A stretch of 64,000 bases of DNA from Bacteroidales bacterium UBA5349 (lineage in GTDB: Bacteria; Bacteroidota; Bacteroidia; Bacteroidales; Tenuifilaceae): NCBI GenBank assembly GCA_002410065.1, contig DHQB01000009.1:1-64000 (forward strand), in the 5' to 3' direction. Numbering within the stretch: the stretch's first letter is position 1; the number at the start of each line of letters is the position of its first letter. Shown here in pieces: positions 36,679-46,500 of this stretch. Below the pieces are notes generated by a model that saw nothing but the letters and a program-made list of their open reading frames with translations, made no database searches and was not told the origin of the DNA. The position numbers and the translations under genes were made by a program.

Positions 36679-37580
36679 TATTTAGTCTTAATACTATCGA
36701 GCATTATATTGTAAAGCATGGGTTCGTATGGATTAATACTATCGTTACCAAGAATACCAAAAGCAAGGCATGACGGCAAAACTAGCTGAGCTTGTTCACC
36801 CTTTGAAAGTCGAAGAAATCCATATAAAACCCCTTCGATAAAATTTTTTTTATTCAGGATAACTTCCTTTGATTCAGTTGGCAGTACAATAGCATTACTA
36901 TTGTGTAGCGATTGCCCCTGATACTTAACGTATAGGGTATCGCCTATTGTAAAATCAGAATCATTTTCCGTATGCTCAAGAACGTTTATCCAAAAGCCTA
37001 TAGTATCTAAAGTAAACCCTTGCGAACTAGCCACAAAGTTATTGATAAAATTTTGCTCTTGAAAAATTTGTTGGTTTTTAACGTAAATTATGAAGATATC
37101 GTATGCTAAAGGTGACCAGGGCGGGATTGTTCCGACAGAATTTTCTTGAAAACCCAACTCTGCGGTGAAAAGTACCGTGCCCCATTCATTCTCACGGCAT
37201 AGCATTAAACCCCGGTTTAATCCCTCAATAAAATTTGATGTTCCTGCTATTGTTTTAAGAGGCTCAAATTCCCTAACGGAGGTATCGAGATTAAGCACTT
37301 CGGCAATCTCAAGGATATTGGTGTCGAACACATCCCCATCTAGAGTGTAGCCAATGTACCAGAATGCAATGGAGTCGTTTGGTGCAATTCTATTCCCAAA
37401 ACCTTTTATCCGCGTTGCATAGTAAACGCCATTTTGCTTGGTATATTCAAGCCTATTAGTCTTTAAAAAACTTTCGATTTTTGACTCACCTGAGATTCTT
37501 CTATCATCATCTGTTGAGTTCTCACAGCTGGATAGAAAAAACACAAGAAACAGAAAGGAAAGAAAAAGCCTATTGGTCAT
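36678..37580 (-). CDS. Lipoprotein with two FKBP-like domains
   Basis: A 300-residue lipoprotein (lipobox FLSSC, Cys19). A first FKBP-like domain (about 60-165, WYIGYTLDGDVFDTN to IPPWSPLAYDIFI) and a second, more degenerate one (about 210-297, VKYQGQSLHN to INPYEPMLYNIML) are visible. The second lacks the usual FD pair, so it may be structural rather than catalytic. It overlaps the upstream FKBP gene by 4 bp, indicating coupled translation in one operon. Confidence 0.82.
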   Translation of the reverse strand: MTNRLFLSFLFLVFFLSSCENSTDDDRRISGESKIESFLKTNRLEYTKQNGVYYATRIKGFGNRIAPNDSIAFWYIGYTLDGDVFDTNILEIAEVLNLDTSVREFEPLKTIAGTSNFIEGLNRGLMLCRENEWGTVLFTAELGFQENSVGTIPPWSPLAYDIFIIYVKNQQIFQEQNFINNFVASSQGFTLDTIGFWINVLEHTENDSDFTIGDTLYVKYQGQSLHNSNAIVLPTESKEVILNKKNFIEGVLYGFLRLSKGEQAQLVLPSCLAFGILGNDSINPYEPMLYNIMLDSIKTK

Positions 37581-38461
37581 TTGTTTTTTGGTTTTACCTC
37601 AATAACCTCTACTTCAAAAATTACCGGTGTAAATGCTGGCACAATTCCGGTGGAGCTTCCTCCTTGGCCAAAAGCCATGTGTGATGGAATGATGAAAATC
37701 GATCTTTCTTGTGGGTACATCATTCCTATAGCCTCTTCTAGCCCTTGGATTACCTGCCATTTTTGTCCATAAACAAATTGAAATGCCTCATCCCTTTTTC
37801 GGGTTGAATCAAAGTATTTTCCGTTGAAAAACCTTCCTTCATAATGAACGGTAATGGTATCGCCAACTTGTATCTTATTGCCAGTACCTTGCTTAATGGG
37901 GATATAGTAAATTCCGGATGCAGTTTGTTCAAAATCATTGGTTTGCTCATCAATGTATTGCTTAAGGAGCACTTTCTCATATTCACCAAAATCTTCAATC
38001 CAGTGCAAAAAAGTTTCCTTTTCGCGCTGGTAGGCTTTTTCGGTTAGTATGCCAAGCATTTTTATATCAACCCTAAGTAAATCACCAACTTTAAAAAATC
38101 TAGGGGTAGTGGTCTCAATGGTCTTGGTGAAAAAATCGTCAGCAGAGAGATAAAAAGTAGCGCTATCACCAGCGGCTAGCATGGTAAAACACTCATCAAT
38201 TGACCCAATAAATTGTGGTTCAGTAAGTTGAAAGGTTCTTGCACCCTGAAAAAAGATAGAATCGTTTGGTGTACGATAGGTAACAAGAACGTTAACAAAG
38301 TCGGTGGGCTGTGCTTTTTGGTCGGTTTCTCCAATAGTTATTAGCTTGTAGTGAATATTCGATTTGGTTACGCTAAAACTAGGATATAATTTGGAATTGT
38401 TACCACAGCTGGAAACTAATACCACAACTGCCAAAAGTGCTAGTATTTTAAGGTGCTTCAT
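37577..38461 (-). CDS. Lipoprotein with degenerate and canonical FKBP-type isomerase domains
   Basis: A 294-residue lipoprotein (lipobox LVSSC, Cys19). Residues about 55-155 form a weak FKBP-like half. Residues about 195-292 are the best FKBP domain of the array: HYEGRFFNGKYFDSTR, a WQVIQGLEEAIGMM helix, ERSIFIIPSHMAFG and IVPAFTPVIFEVEV. This is therefore the member most likely to be an active isomerase in the envelope. It lies 54 bp after the 180-residue FKBP gene. Confidence 0.88.
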   Translation of the reverse strand: MKHLKILALLAVVVLVSSCGNNSKLYPSFSVTKSNIHYKLITIGETDQKAQPTDFVNVLVTYRTPNDSIFFQGARTFQLTEPQFIGSIDECFTMLAAGDSATFYLSADDFFTKTIETTTPRFFKVGDLLRVDIKMLGILTEKAYQREKETFLHWIEDFGEYEKVLLKQYIDEQTNDFEQTASGIYYIPIKQGTGNKIQVGDTITVHYEGRFFNGKYFDSTRKRDEAFQFVYGQKWQVIQGLEEAIGMMYPQERSIFIIPSHMAFGQGGSSTGIVPAFTPVIFEVEVIEVKPKNK

Positions 38462-38515
38462 GCGAGAACCGCTTTTAAGTTTATCCTTACTTGGGGTAAA
38501 GTTAATTAAAATAGC

Positions 38516-39058
38516 CTAATTTTTTATTACTGTTAGCAATTCAATATCAAAAACTAGAATTGCTAAAGGAGGAATCTTATCATTATCACCAATTAAACCA
38601 TGTCCAAGGTGAGGAGGGAGGATAAATTTTCCTTTCTGTCCATCTTTCATCAGTAGAACTGCCATCTCCAATCCCGATTCAACGCCACCCTTTCCCACAA
38701 GGAACTCTTTTGGTTTATTGCTTTTAGTTTTGTAGCACTCGGTACCATCAAGAAGTGTTATCTTATAGTTTAATACTACAATATCGTTGGTTTCTACCTG
38801 TTCGCCAGTTGATTCGCCCCAAACCAGATAGAATAGGCCTGCTTTATTCTCTTGCATCCCAACAAGTTGCTGCCTTTCAATATAGGCTTCTATTTGTTCC
38901 TTGTCCTTTTCTACAAGTAGCCTATTTAAATGCTCAAGTTGTTTTCTGGCTTCGTTTGGATTTAGAACCTTTGCATTATCGTTGGTTTTTTGCCTGCAAC
39001 CAACTAAAACAAAAATAGCAATTAGTACAAGGATGATTTTATTTTGCATACTACGCAT
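38516..39058 (-). CDS. Single-domain FKBP-type lipoprotein
   Basis: A 180-residue lipoprotein (lipobox LVGC, Cys21) with a helical linker and one FKBP domain (about 85-178: VLNYKITLLDGTECYKTK, GLEMAVLLMKDGQKGKFILPPHLGHG, PPLAILVFDIELL). Some flavobacterial homologues of this type (GldI) take part in gliding, but no gliding genes are near. The gene overlaps the DHH phosphoesterase stop by 8 bp. A second in-frame ATG at 39049 is an equally possible start. Confidence 0.85.
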   Translation of the reverse strand: MRSMQNKIILVLIAIFVLVGCRQKTNDNAKVLNPNEARKQLEHLNRLLVEKDKEQIEAYIERQQLVGMQENKAGLFYLVWGESTGEQVETNDIVVLNYKITLLDGTECYKTKSNKPKEFLVGKGGVESGLEMAVLLMKDGQKGKFILPPHLGHGLIGDNDKIPPLAILVFDIELLTVIKN

Positions 39059-40073
39059 TTAGCTGGTCAGAATATTCTTCGATAATTTTAATAAATATTT
39101 CTTCAGTTTCAGCAAGGGTAGTAAAAGATTTTCCTCCTGCAGCATTCTTATGCCCACCACCGTTAAAAACTTTCTCGCTTATTAAATTGGCAGGGAAATT
39201 ACCTCTAGAACGTAACGAAACTTTTACATGATTAGTATTCTCAATAAAAAGGGCAGAAAAAACAATATTTTTTATCGATAAAGGATAATTAACAAGGCCT
39301 TCGGTATCGCCTATTCTATAACCAAATTGCTTAAGTTCCTTTTTTGTAAGTGATATATAAGCTGCTCTGTGCTTTGGATAAACTTTCATTTTATTTGCAA
39401 GTGCATAACCAAGCAACTTCATTCTACCCTCAGAGAATGTATTGTAAACATTCTGCTGAGCTGTTTCAATATCGATACCCATTTTAACAAGTTGGGCAAC
39501 AATCTCAAAGGTTCTGGGATTAGAACATCCATAGCTAAAGGAACCAGTGTCGGTCATTATGCCTGTGTAAATGCACATTGCTGCATCAGGCGTAATAAGT
39601 TGTTGACCTTTAAGGGCAATGGCAAATTCAAATACAAGTTCGGCAGTAGAGCTAACATTAGTATCCGATAGGGTATAGTTAAATTCATCAGAAGGGAACG
39701 GATGATGGTCGATAAGGATTTTTATTCCTTTTGCTCTTGCAAAATCGTCACTCAGTTTCTCTAGTCTTGACGAGCCATTATAATCAAGCGAAAAAATGAT
39801 GTCAGCATTAGCTAGTAGTCTTTTTGCTTCTTCTTTTTGCTTCGAATATTTTATAATTCCATTTGCCCCAGGGAGCCAAGCAAGGAAGTCGGGAACATCA
39901 TTAGGTAGTATCATTTCTGCTTCAAGTCCCAATTCTTTTAGGATATAGTACAATCCCAGAACCGAACCGATTGCATCACCATCAGGATTGTGGTGCGATG
40001 TGATGATAATATTTTGGGTAGGGACTAGTATCTGTTTGATTCTCTGAATTTCCGATGGAAAGAAGTTGCTCAT
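39051..40073 (-). CDS. DHH-family phosphoesterase (NrnA-like)
   Basis: A 340-residue cytosolic bifunctional oligoribonuclease/pAp phosphatase-type enzyme. The DHH domain shows TSHHNPDGDAIGS and LIDHHPFPSD, and the DHHA1 domain ends with FNGGGHKNAAGGKSF. NrnA enzymes degrade nanoRNA and 3'-phosphoadenosine 5'-phosphate. The ATG at 40073 is chosen over a TTG seven codons upstream. It appears to be the first gene of the operon carrying the four FKBP lipoproteins. Confidence 0.92.
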   Translation of the reverse strand: MSNFFPSEIQRIKQILVPTQNIIITSHHNPDGDAIGSVLGLYYILKELGLEAEMILPNDVPDFLAWLPGANGIIKYSKQKEEAKRLLANADIIFSLDYNGSSRLEKLSDDFARAKGIKILIDHHPFPSDEFNYTLSDTNVSSTAELVFEFAIALKGQQLITPDAAMCIYTGIMTDTGSFSYGCSNPRTFEIVAQLVKMGIDIETAQQNVYNTFSEGRMKLLGYALANKMKVYPKHRAAYISLTKKELKQFGYRIGDTEGLVNYPLSIKNIVFSALFIENTNHVKVSLRSRGNFPANLISEKVFNGGGHKNAAGGKSFTTLAETEEIFIKIIEEYSDQLNA

Positions 40074-40098
40074 ACAATAAAGGTGTTTTATCAAATTT

Positions 40099-40106
40099 CA
40101 AAGTTA
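40099..40106 (-). promoter_or_regulatory. Promoter -7 element for the DHH-FKBP operon
   Basis: The minus strand reads TAACTTTG, exact TAnnTTTG, 25 bp upstream of the DHH gene's ATG. The gene order suggests it drives all five genes down to 35656. Confidence 0.5.
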
Positions 40107-40171
40107 ACACAAAAAAAACATGTGCACAGTCAAAAAATCTTGCTAAATTAGGGGTTTAAACATGAATAGAA

Positions 40172-40594
40172 ATGGAAAACAACAGAACTTTTGCGCTTAT
40201 AAAGCCTTGTGCCGTTAAAAATAATCATTATGGTGAAATTATTCACTTGATTATCAAAGCTGGTTTCACACTTAAGGCTGTGAAGATGATAAAACTGAGC
40301 ATTGAAGAAGCAAGACAGTTTTATGCCATGCATACGGGCAAGGAGTTTTTCGATAGGCTAACAAGTTTTATTAGCTCAGGACCTTTAGTTGCTCTTGTGC
40401 TTGAGAAAGAGAATGCAGTTGAAGAATATCGGAAGCTAATTGGGGCAACCGATCCCGCAAAGGCTGAACAAGGTACAATAAGGCAAAGGTTTGGTGAGAG
40501 CCTTACAAAAAATGCTGTTCATGGTGCCGATAGCCCTGAGAATGCACAGAAGGAATGGTCGTTTTTCTTTCCTCAGATGGAGATACTTGATTAA
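40172..40594 (+). CDS. ndk: Nucleoside diphosphate kinase
   Basis: A 140-residue enzyme that transfers the gamma-phosphate between nucleoside tri- and diphosphates. The phospho-accepting histidine is His117 in NAVHGADSPENA. The N-terminal RTFALIKPCAVKN and the GATDPAKAEQGTIRQRFG nucleotide-binding stretch are canonical. Normal length, single gene, divergent from the DHH gene. Confidence 0.97.
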   Translation: MENNRTFALIKPCAVKNNHYGEIIHLIIKAGFTLKAVKMIKLSIEEARQFYAMHTGKEFFDRLTSFISSGPLVALVLEKENAVEEYRKLIGATDPAKAEQGTIRQRFGESLTKNAVHGADSPENAQKEWSFFFPQMEILD

Positions 40595-40618
40595 CTGTGA
40601 AAATTAGTGCCTAAAGCA

Positions 40619-40912
40619 TTATCTTAGAACAATATCCTTAATACTTTCTGAGCCTAAATACTTGTTTAAGGCAGCAGTAATTCTCGATCGTTGCATAGAT
40701 AGTTCCTGACGCAGAGTAGCGTTTTTTAGTTGGATTATTAGTTTTCCGTTTTTATAGAATACGCTAAGCGTAAGTTTGGCAATGTTTGGGCCCATTACCG
40801 CAGGCCAAGCATTAACAATTTCGGCTTCATTTATTCTATCGATGTGCTTGTACTGCTCTAAAAATTCTTCAATGGCTTCGCCAAGGCTAAGTGTATTCGA
40901 TTTTCGGGCCAT
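40619..40912 (-). CDS. DciA-like protein (DUF721)
   Basis: A 97-residue DUF721 protein. In many bacteria DUF721 members (DciA) load the replicative helicase in place of DnaC. The WPAVMGPNIAKLT and LIIQLKNATLRQELSMQR blocks are typical. It starts 6 bp after recF, a neighbourhood conserved in Bacteroidota that agrees with a replication or repair role. Confidence 0.88.
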   Translation of the reverse strand: MARKSNTLSLGEAIEEFLEQYKHIDRINEAEIVNAWPAVMGPNIAKLTLSVFYKNGKLIIQLKNATLRQELSMQRSRITAALNKYLGSESIKDIVLR

Positions 40913-40918
40913 TCCTGA

Positions 40919-42031
40919 TTATTTTTGGGCTGTTTCTACTATCTGTCCTTGCTTAACGGTAAATACCTTATAGCCAGTGTTAATCTTATCTAAAATAACA
41001 TCAAGCCGTGCTTTGCTTGTATCGGTTATAAATATTTGACCAAACTCATCGTTTGCCACAAGCTTAATAAACTGTTCAACTCGGTTCATATCCAACTTAT
41101 CAAATATATCATCGAGCAGAAGGATGGGCTTAATTCCTGATAACTTTTGGATAAAATTGAACTGTGCAAGCTTAAGTGCAATGAGGTAGGTTTTTTGCTG
41201 TCCTTGTGATCCCTCTTTTTTTATTGGATGATTATTGAGGGTGAGCACTAGGTCGTCCTTATGTATTCCCCTGCTTGTGTATTGCAGAATTCTATCTTTC
41301 TCAATATTCTCTTTTAGCAAAGGCATAAACTCACTTTCTTGCAGATCTGATTGGTAAACAAGCTCAACTTTTTCGGCTCCACTTGATATTGCTGTATAGT
41401 AATGTTGGAATATAGGCGAAAGTTTTTGGGTAAACTCATTTCTTTGGGTAAAAACTGGCTTTGCAAGTTCGCTTAGTTGCTCATCTATTACCTCAAATAG
41501 TTCTTGGTTAAAGCCTTGCCCTCTTGTTATACTTTTTAAAAGTTTATTTCTGTTAGCAATTAGCTTGTTGTACCGTATTATATCCTGAAGGTAAGGGTTA
41601 TTGTACTGCGAGATTACACCATTCATAAACTTTCTGCGCTCCTCGCTGCCATCAAGAATTAGCGATGAATCGGTAGGGGATATAATCACCACAGGTATAA
41701 AACCAATATGCTGAGCTAAACGCTGATAATCTTTACCGTTGCGCTTAAATGTTTTCCCGGCTTCTCTTTTTACGGCGCAGTATATATTTTCTAACTTTTC
41801 GTTACGTTCATATGCACCTTGTATGACAAAAAACTCCTGATTATGCTTAATATTCTGATAATCGATGGAATTGAAGTTGCTTTTGCACATTGAAAGGTAA
41901 AAAATGCTGTCGAGCAAGTTGGTTTTTCCTTCTCCATTATCGCCAACAAAGCAATTAATTTTCGGATGCAACTCTATCTCCGCATGTTCATATGATTTGA
42001 AATTCAGTAAGGTAAGTTGCTTTAAATGCAT
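40919..42031 (-). CDS. recF: DNA replication and repair protein RecF
   Basis: A 370-residue SMC-like ATPase that helps load RecA at gaps. It has Walker A GDNGEGKTNLLDSIFYL, the family block SPTDSSLILDGSEERRKFMN, a signature GSQGQQKT, Walker B PILLLDDIFDKLD and FITDTSKARLD. Full length. First gene of a two-gene unit with the DUF721 protein. Confidence 0.96.
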   Translation of the reverse strand: MHLKQLTLLNFKSYEHAEIELHPKINCFVGDNGEGKTNLLDSIFYLSMCKSNFNSIDYQNIKHNQEFFVIQGAYERNEKLENIYCAVKREAGKTFKRNGKDYQRLAQHIGFIPVVIISPTDSSLILDGSEERRKFMNGVISQYNNPYLQDIIRYNKLIANRNKLLKSITRGQGFNQELFEVIDEQLSELAKPVFTQRNEFTQKLSPIFQHYYTAISSGAEKVELVYQSDLQESEFMPLLKENIEKDRILQYTSRGIHKDDLVLTLNNHPIKKEGSQGQQKTYLIALKLAQFNFIQKLSGIKPILLLDDIFDKLDMNRVEQFIKLVANDEFGQIFITDTSKARLDVILDKINTGYKVFTVKQGQIVETAQK

Positions 42032-42101
42032 CCTGTGTACTTAATTGTTTAAACTATACAAAGGTATACAGAAAAACCTAATGAAAATAGTTTGGTAAAT
42101 A

Positions 42102-42132
42102 TTTCAACATAAGTTAAAAACCATTACTTTTG
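42102..42132 (+). promoter_or_regulatory. Promoter for the TPR membrane protein gene
   Basis: TTTC at 42102-42105 (one mismatch to TTTG), a 19-bp spacer and TACTTTTG at 42125-42132 (exact). It lies 73 bp upstream of the start codon. Confidence 0.45.
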
Positions 42133-42205
42133 CGCTTGCTAATCATTTTTTCGAAAAAAGCTGAAACACATATAAATTGATATTTATTCTTTATTAATCT
42201 TAAGT

Positions 42206-42892
42206 ATGGCAAAGTCAAAAAAGCAAGTACAGGACACAGGTGCAGAATCGCTAGAGAATGCGTTAACCAGAACCGAACAGTACATTGAGAATAACCAGAG
42301 GAGCCTAACAATCATAGTGTTGGCCATCATCGTAATTGTGGGTACTTTTTTAGGATACCGTAAACTTTACATCGCTCCTATGGAGAAAGAAGCTCAATCG
42401 CAAGTATTTGCAGCCGAGCAGTATTTTGAAAGAGATTCTTTTAACCTAGCCCTCCATGGTGATGGTAACTACCTGGGTTTTATTGATATAATTGATAGCT
42501 ACAGCCCTACAAAGGTTGGGAATTTAGCACGTTACTATGCAGGCATATCGTACCGAGAGCTTGGCGAATACGAAGAAGCAATTGATAATCTTAAGCGCTT
42601 TAGCCCTAAGGATAAGATGATTGGTTCCGTTGCTTATGGCGCCATTGCCGATTGCTATGTTGAACTTGGTAAGCTTGATGCAGCAGCAAAGCAGTATGTT
42701 AAAGCGGCTGATTATGGAGCGAATAACTTTTCTTCCCCAATCATGTTGATGAAGGCAGGAATGGTTTATGAAGAACTTGGGAAAAATGCTGAAGCACTAA
42801 AAGTTTATGAAACCATCAAGTCAGATTATCCTAAATCGAATGAAGCTCGTGAGATTGACAAATATATCGCTAGAGCTAAGATAAATTTATAA
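42206..42892 (+). CDS. Membrane-anchored tetratricopeptide repeat protein
   Basis: A 228-residue protein with a short cytoplasmic N-terminus, one transmembrane helix (about 34-52, TIIVLAIIVIVGTFLGY) and about four TPR-like helices after it (ARYYAGISYRELGEYEEAIDNL and two more copies). The layout resembles the YfgM type of periplasmic TPR proteins that work near the Sec translocon, but identity with YfgM is not certain. A terminator follows. Confidence 0.85.
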   Translation: MAKSKKQVQDTGAESLENALTRTEQYIENNQRSLTIIVLAIIVIVGTFLGYRKLYIAPMEKEAQSQVFAAEQYFERDSFNLALHGDGNYLGFIDIIDSYSPTKVGNLARYYAGISYRELGEYEEAIDNLKRFSPKDKMIGSVAYGAIADCYVELGKLDAAAKQYVKAADYGANNFSSPIMLMKAGMVYEELGKNAEALKVYETIKSDYPKSNEAREIDKYIARAKINL

Positions 42893-42911
42893 TTTCACAA
42901 TAAATATTTCT

Positions 42912-42948
42912 GAAAACCAACCCCATAAAGGTTGGTTTTCTTTATTTT
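42912..42948 (+). terminator. Rho-independent terminator after the TPR gene
   Basis: A perfect 11-bp stem (GAAAACCAACC at 42912-42922 with GGTTGGTTTTC at 42930-42940), 7-nt loop and a T-rich tail. It lies 20 bp after the stop codon. Confidence 0.87.
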
Positions 42949-42991
42949 TGTTCCTAGTAATTGAATTCTAAAATAATTAAACCTCATAGAC

Positions 42992-43495
42992 ATGGCAACT
43001 AACCTCAAAAATTTATCAACCTACGATTCTGCTAATGTACCCTCGGGCAAGAAGATGAAATTTGGCATCGTTGTATCCGATTGGAACCCTGCGATTACCC
43101 ATAAATTGCTTAAGGGTGCACACGATACCTTAATGGAACATGGTGTAAAAGAGGATAATATACTAGTAAAGCATGTTCCCGGCAGTTTTGAGCTTATAAT
43201 TGGTGGTCAATTTATGGCTGAGTATGCCGATTTGGATGGAGTAATTTGTCTTGGATGTGTAATACAGGGTGAAACTCCTCACTTCTCTTACGTTTGTCAG
43301 GGTGTAACCCATGGAATTGCCGAATTGAACATGAACTACAATATTCCCTTTGTTTTTGGCTTACTTACAACCAATACCCTTGAGCAGGCTCAGGATAGAG
43401 CAGGAGGGAAGCATGGAAACAAAGGAGTTGAAGCAGCGATTACGGCTATAAAAATGGCTGATTTGCAACGAGAAATGGAAGAATTAGATGAATAG
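42992..43495 (+). CDS. ribH: 6,7-dimethyl-8-ribityllumazine synthase
   Basis: A 167-residue cytosolic riboflavin enzyme condensing the pyrimidine precursor with 3,4-dihydroxybutanone 4-phosphate. It has VSDWNPAITHKLL, HVPGSFELI and the active-site His97 in CVIQGETPHFSYVCQ, then PFVFGLLTTNTLEQA. It is an isolated rib gene here. Its stop codon lies inside a 30-bp palindrome shared with the convergent ABC gene. Confidence 0.96.
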   Translation: MATNLKNLSTYDSANVPSGKKMKFGIVVSDWNPAITHKLLKGAHDTLMEHGVKEDNILVKHVPGSFELIIGGQFMAEYADLDGVICLGCVIQGETPHFSYVCQGVTHGIAELNMNYNIPFVFGLLTTNTLEQAQDRAGGKHGNKGVEAAITAIKMADLQREMEELDE

Positions 43496-43520
43496 GCCAT
43501 GGCCTATCCATCTATTTTTT
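43485..43520 (+). terminator. Palindromic terminator spanning the stops of ribH and the ABC gene
   Basis: 43485-43514 is a 30-bp palindrome with only one mismatched pair (core ATAGGCCATGGCCTAT), followed on the plus strand by TTTTTT at 43515-43520. It includes the TAG stop of ribH (43493-43495) and the TAG of the convergent ABC gene (43504-43506 on the minus strand). It works as a terminator for ribH; the minus side lacks a T run. Confidence 0.7.
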
Positions 43521-46500
43521 CTTTGTTTGGTATGTTCTCCAAAAAGTCAAGAAAGCGCTTAAACAGTCTGTAGTACAAAACAACATAAAGGAGAATTGTT
43601 GTTAGCCAGATAACCACAATATTTACCCAATAGGTACTGATATATACCCCAAATACTTCTTTTACGGGTGCATAAAAGTGTGCCCTTACAAGATGATTCT
43701 CCGGTATGAGGTAAATTGGGTCTATTTTCTGAATAAGTTTGTTTTTGTATTCAATTATTCTTTCAACCTCAGAGGTATTCCTTACAAATTCAGTTAAGGT
43801 CTCATTGTAGTAGTTCCTTTTTAATTTCAGGAAAGCCTCGCGTTCATTATCATTGGTTTGTTTCGATGAGATTAGGCTATCCTTTTTGGAACTAGCCTTG
43901 TTGTATAGTTTTACGTAGTAGAGTCGCAAATGCTCAAGATGATTATTGAGATTGCTCAGAAGTTCTGGACTGATATCATTGTAGTTAAGTTGATTTATCT
44001 GCTTAAATGGTAATTGCGATCCAGAAACGCTATTGGCTTCGTAATTAAGCTCATTCTTTATAACCAATAAAGCCGATTCAATCTCACTCCGTTTAATGGA
44101 ATTATTGATGTTCCTCTCGCATATCGACACCTTATTCTCAAGCGTTCTAAGCCAATAGTTACGCTTGTAATCCGATATGCTCATGGCCTGGTCGTAATAG
44201 TAGAATGGCTTTTGATATTTATTGTTGATAAACTGATTTACGGCAAGGGCCTCATATGCCCATCGAGCTACAATAATTTCGCCATATGGCGGAATACTGC
44301 TAGGCGACGATACAGAGGGGTTTAATTTTTCAAACTTAACGATTATACCGCTTAGTATAATCTGAGGAATAACCAAAAAGGGTATTAGAATGTAGATTGT
44401 GACAACGGTTTTGAAACTATCGGAAATTAGTAAGCCCAGCATATTTGCCGATACCCAAGTACTAAACAGTACAATCCAATATTCAACGTACATGCCCTTT
44501 ATCTCAAGTATGGTATTTCCAATAAGCACAAATGCTAAAGCTTGTATTGCGGATAAAAAAAGAAGAATTGCAACCTTCGACATTAGGTAGCTGCTCCAGC
44601 TAAGATTCAGAAAACTTTCACGTTTCTTTATCTTCCTATCCTTAATAATTTCTTCTGCACTAACGGTAAGCCCTACAAAGAATGCAACAATAACCGACAT
44701 GAATAGGTAAACAGGGAGGTTGCTGTTGTCCATTAGCGTATAGCCGTAAACGTTGGCGGCATCAACGTTGTGGTACTTTATAATGTACGCTAAAAGGAAA
44801 GCAAGTATAGGAGCCTCTAATAGGTTGATAACCATATACTGTGTATTGGCCAATTTGCTAAGTACATCGCGCTCAACAAATACCCGCAGCTGTTTAAACC
44901 ATTTAGGAATTTTAAAGAGATTAATGGGTAGCTCATCAGGGATATCGTAGTTCTTCTCCTCGTTTTGCTCAACCTCGTTATAGAATTCGTACCACTCAGT
45001 AGGACTGGTTTTTCGGGTTCGAGTAGGATTTCCGTACTCATCCAATACGTTTGCTTCAACTATGTTAAAAACTTGCTCAGGATTAACATTACCACAAGCG
45101 GTGCACTCACTCTCGTTCCAGTTTGCATGCTGCACCTTCGATTTAAAGTAGATAATCGATTCAATAGGGTCACCATTGTAAATTAGATAGCCTCCGGTAT
45201 CAAGAATTAGTAACTTGTTGAACATCTTAAAAATATCCGACGAGGGCTGATGGATTACAACAAAAACTAGTTTTCCCTTAAAGGTAAGCTCTTTAAGTAA
45301 ATCGAGAATATTTTCAGAGTCGCGTGAGCTTAATCCGCTGGTTGGCTCATCGAGGAAAAGGATTGCGGGTTCACGGATTAGTTCAAGGGCAATGTTTAAC
45401 CTTTTGCGTTGTCCACCGCTAATCTTTTTGTTCAGTGGCGAGCCCACTACCATATCCTTTATCTCGTGCAAGCCAAGGCTTAATAGCATATCATTAACAG
45501 CCTTTAGAACTTGCTCCTCGGTATAGTTATCGAAACATAGCTTTGCGTTGTAGTAGAGGTTCTGGAAAACGGTAAGTTCTTCAATCAGAAGATCGTCTTG
45601 TGAAACAAATCCTATTAACCCTTCAATCTCTTCGGCTTGTCTATGAATATCGGTTCCGTTAATGCTTACGCTTCCGCTATTAGGCATTTCTGAGCCGTTT
45701 AGCACATTTAGCAGTGTCGATTTTCCCGCTCCCGATGCGCCCATAATGCCTACTAAATGTCCCGATTCAAGTGCAAAATTCATTTTGTGTAACCCAAACT
45801 TGCCCCCTTTAAACTTGAAGTCAAGGTCTTTAGCCTCTAATAGGATCTTCTCCTTTATTTTATCGAGTGTAAAAAGTGCTACAATGTCGCTATAGTAAAC
45901 AGGAGTGAGCTTAGGATTACGAATTGACGAACCTGCATTAAGTACAAAAACTTTTTCTTTGTGAAGCAGATGGCCGTTTAGATAAAGTTCCTCATCGCCA
46001 CAGTAGCGAAGGAAATAGATATTGGCAAGTTCAACCCAAATTATCCTAATCTCTCCACGGAGAGAGGGTAGTTTTATGTGCCTAATCTCCTTTGAGTGAG
46101 TATTTTCCTTATCGTTAATAACTAATACATTATCGTAATCAGGTAAATCGGTTAAATTATCGATAACAAACTTATGGATACGGTTGAATTCATTTTCAGG
46201 GATAAAGAAAGTTTCGGCAACCGTTGATATAAATGCCATTTCCTGTTCGGTAATCGTTCCATCGTTCGATTTAACAAACTCAAGCAATCTTACAACAACT
46301 ACAACCTTTTGTTGCTGAGTAAGTTCTTCGTTTATGTGAGTACAAATTTTAAGAACTCTTACGGAACTCGATGAGGTACGTTTCTTGGTTAGGCTTTTCT
46401 CGCTTTGCTTCTCTTGATAAAGCTCATAGTAGTAATCGAAAACCTTTAGGTATTCTCTAACAAGTTCCTGATTGAGTTGTTGCTTTAGGAACGATTCAAC

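Noticed and set aside
39369..39671. 100-codon plus-strand open frame over the DHH gene
   Set aside because: Shadow of the conserved phosphoesterase; composition is not protein-like.
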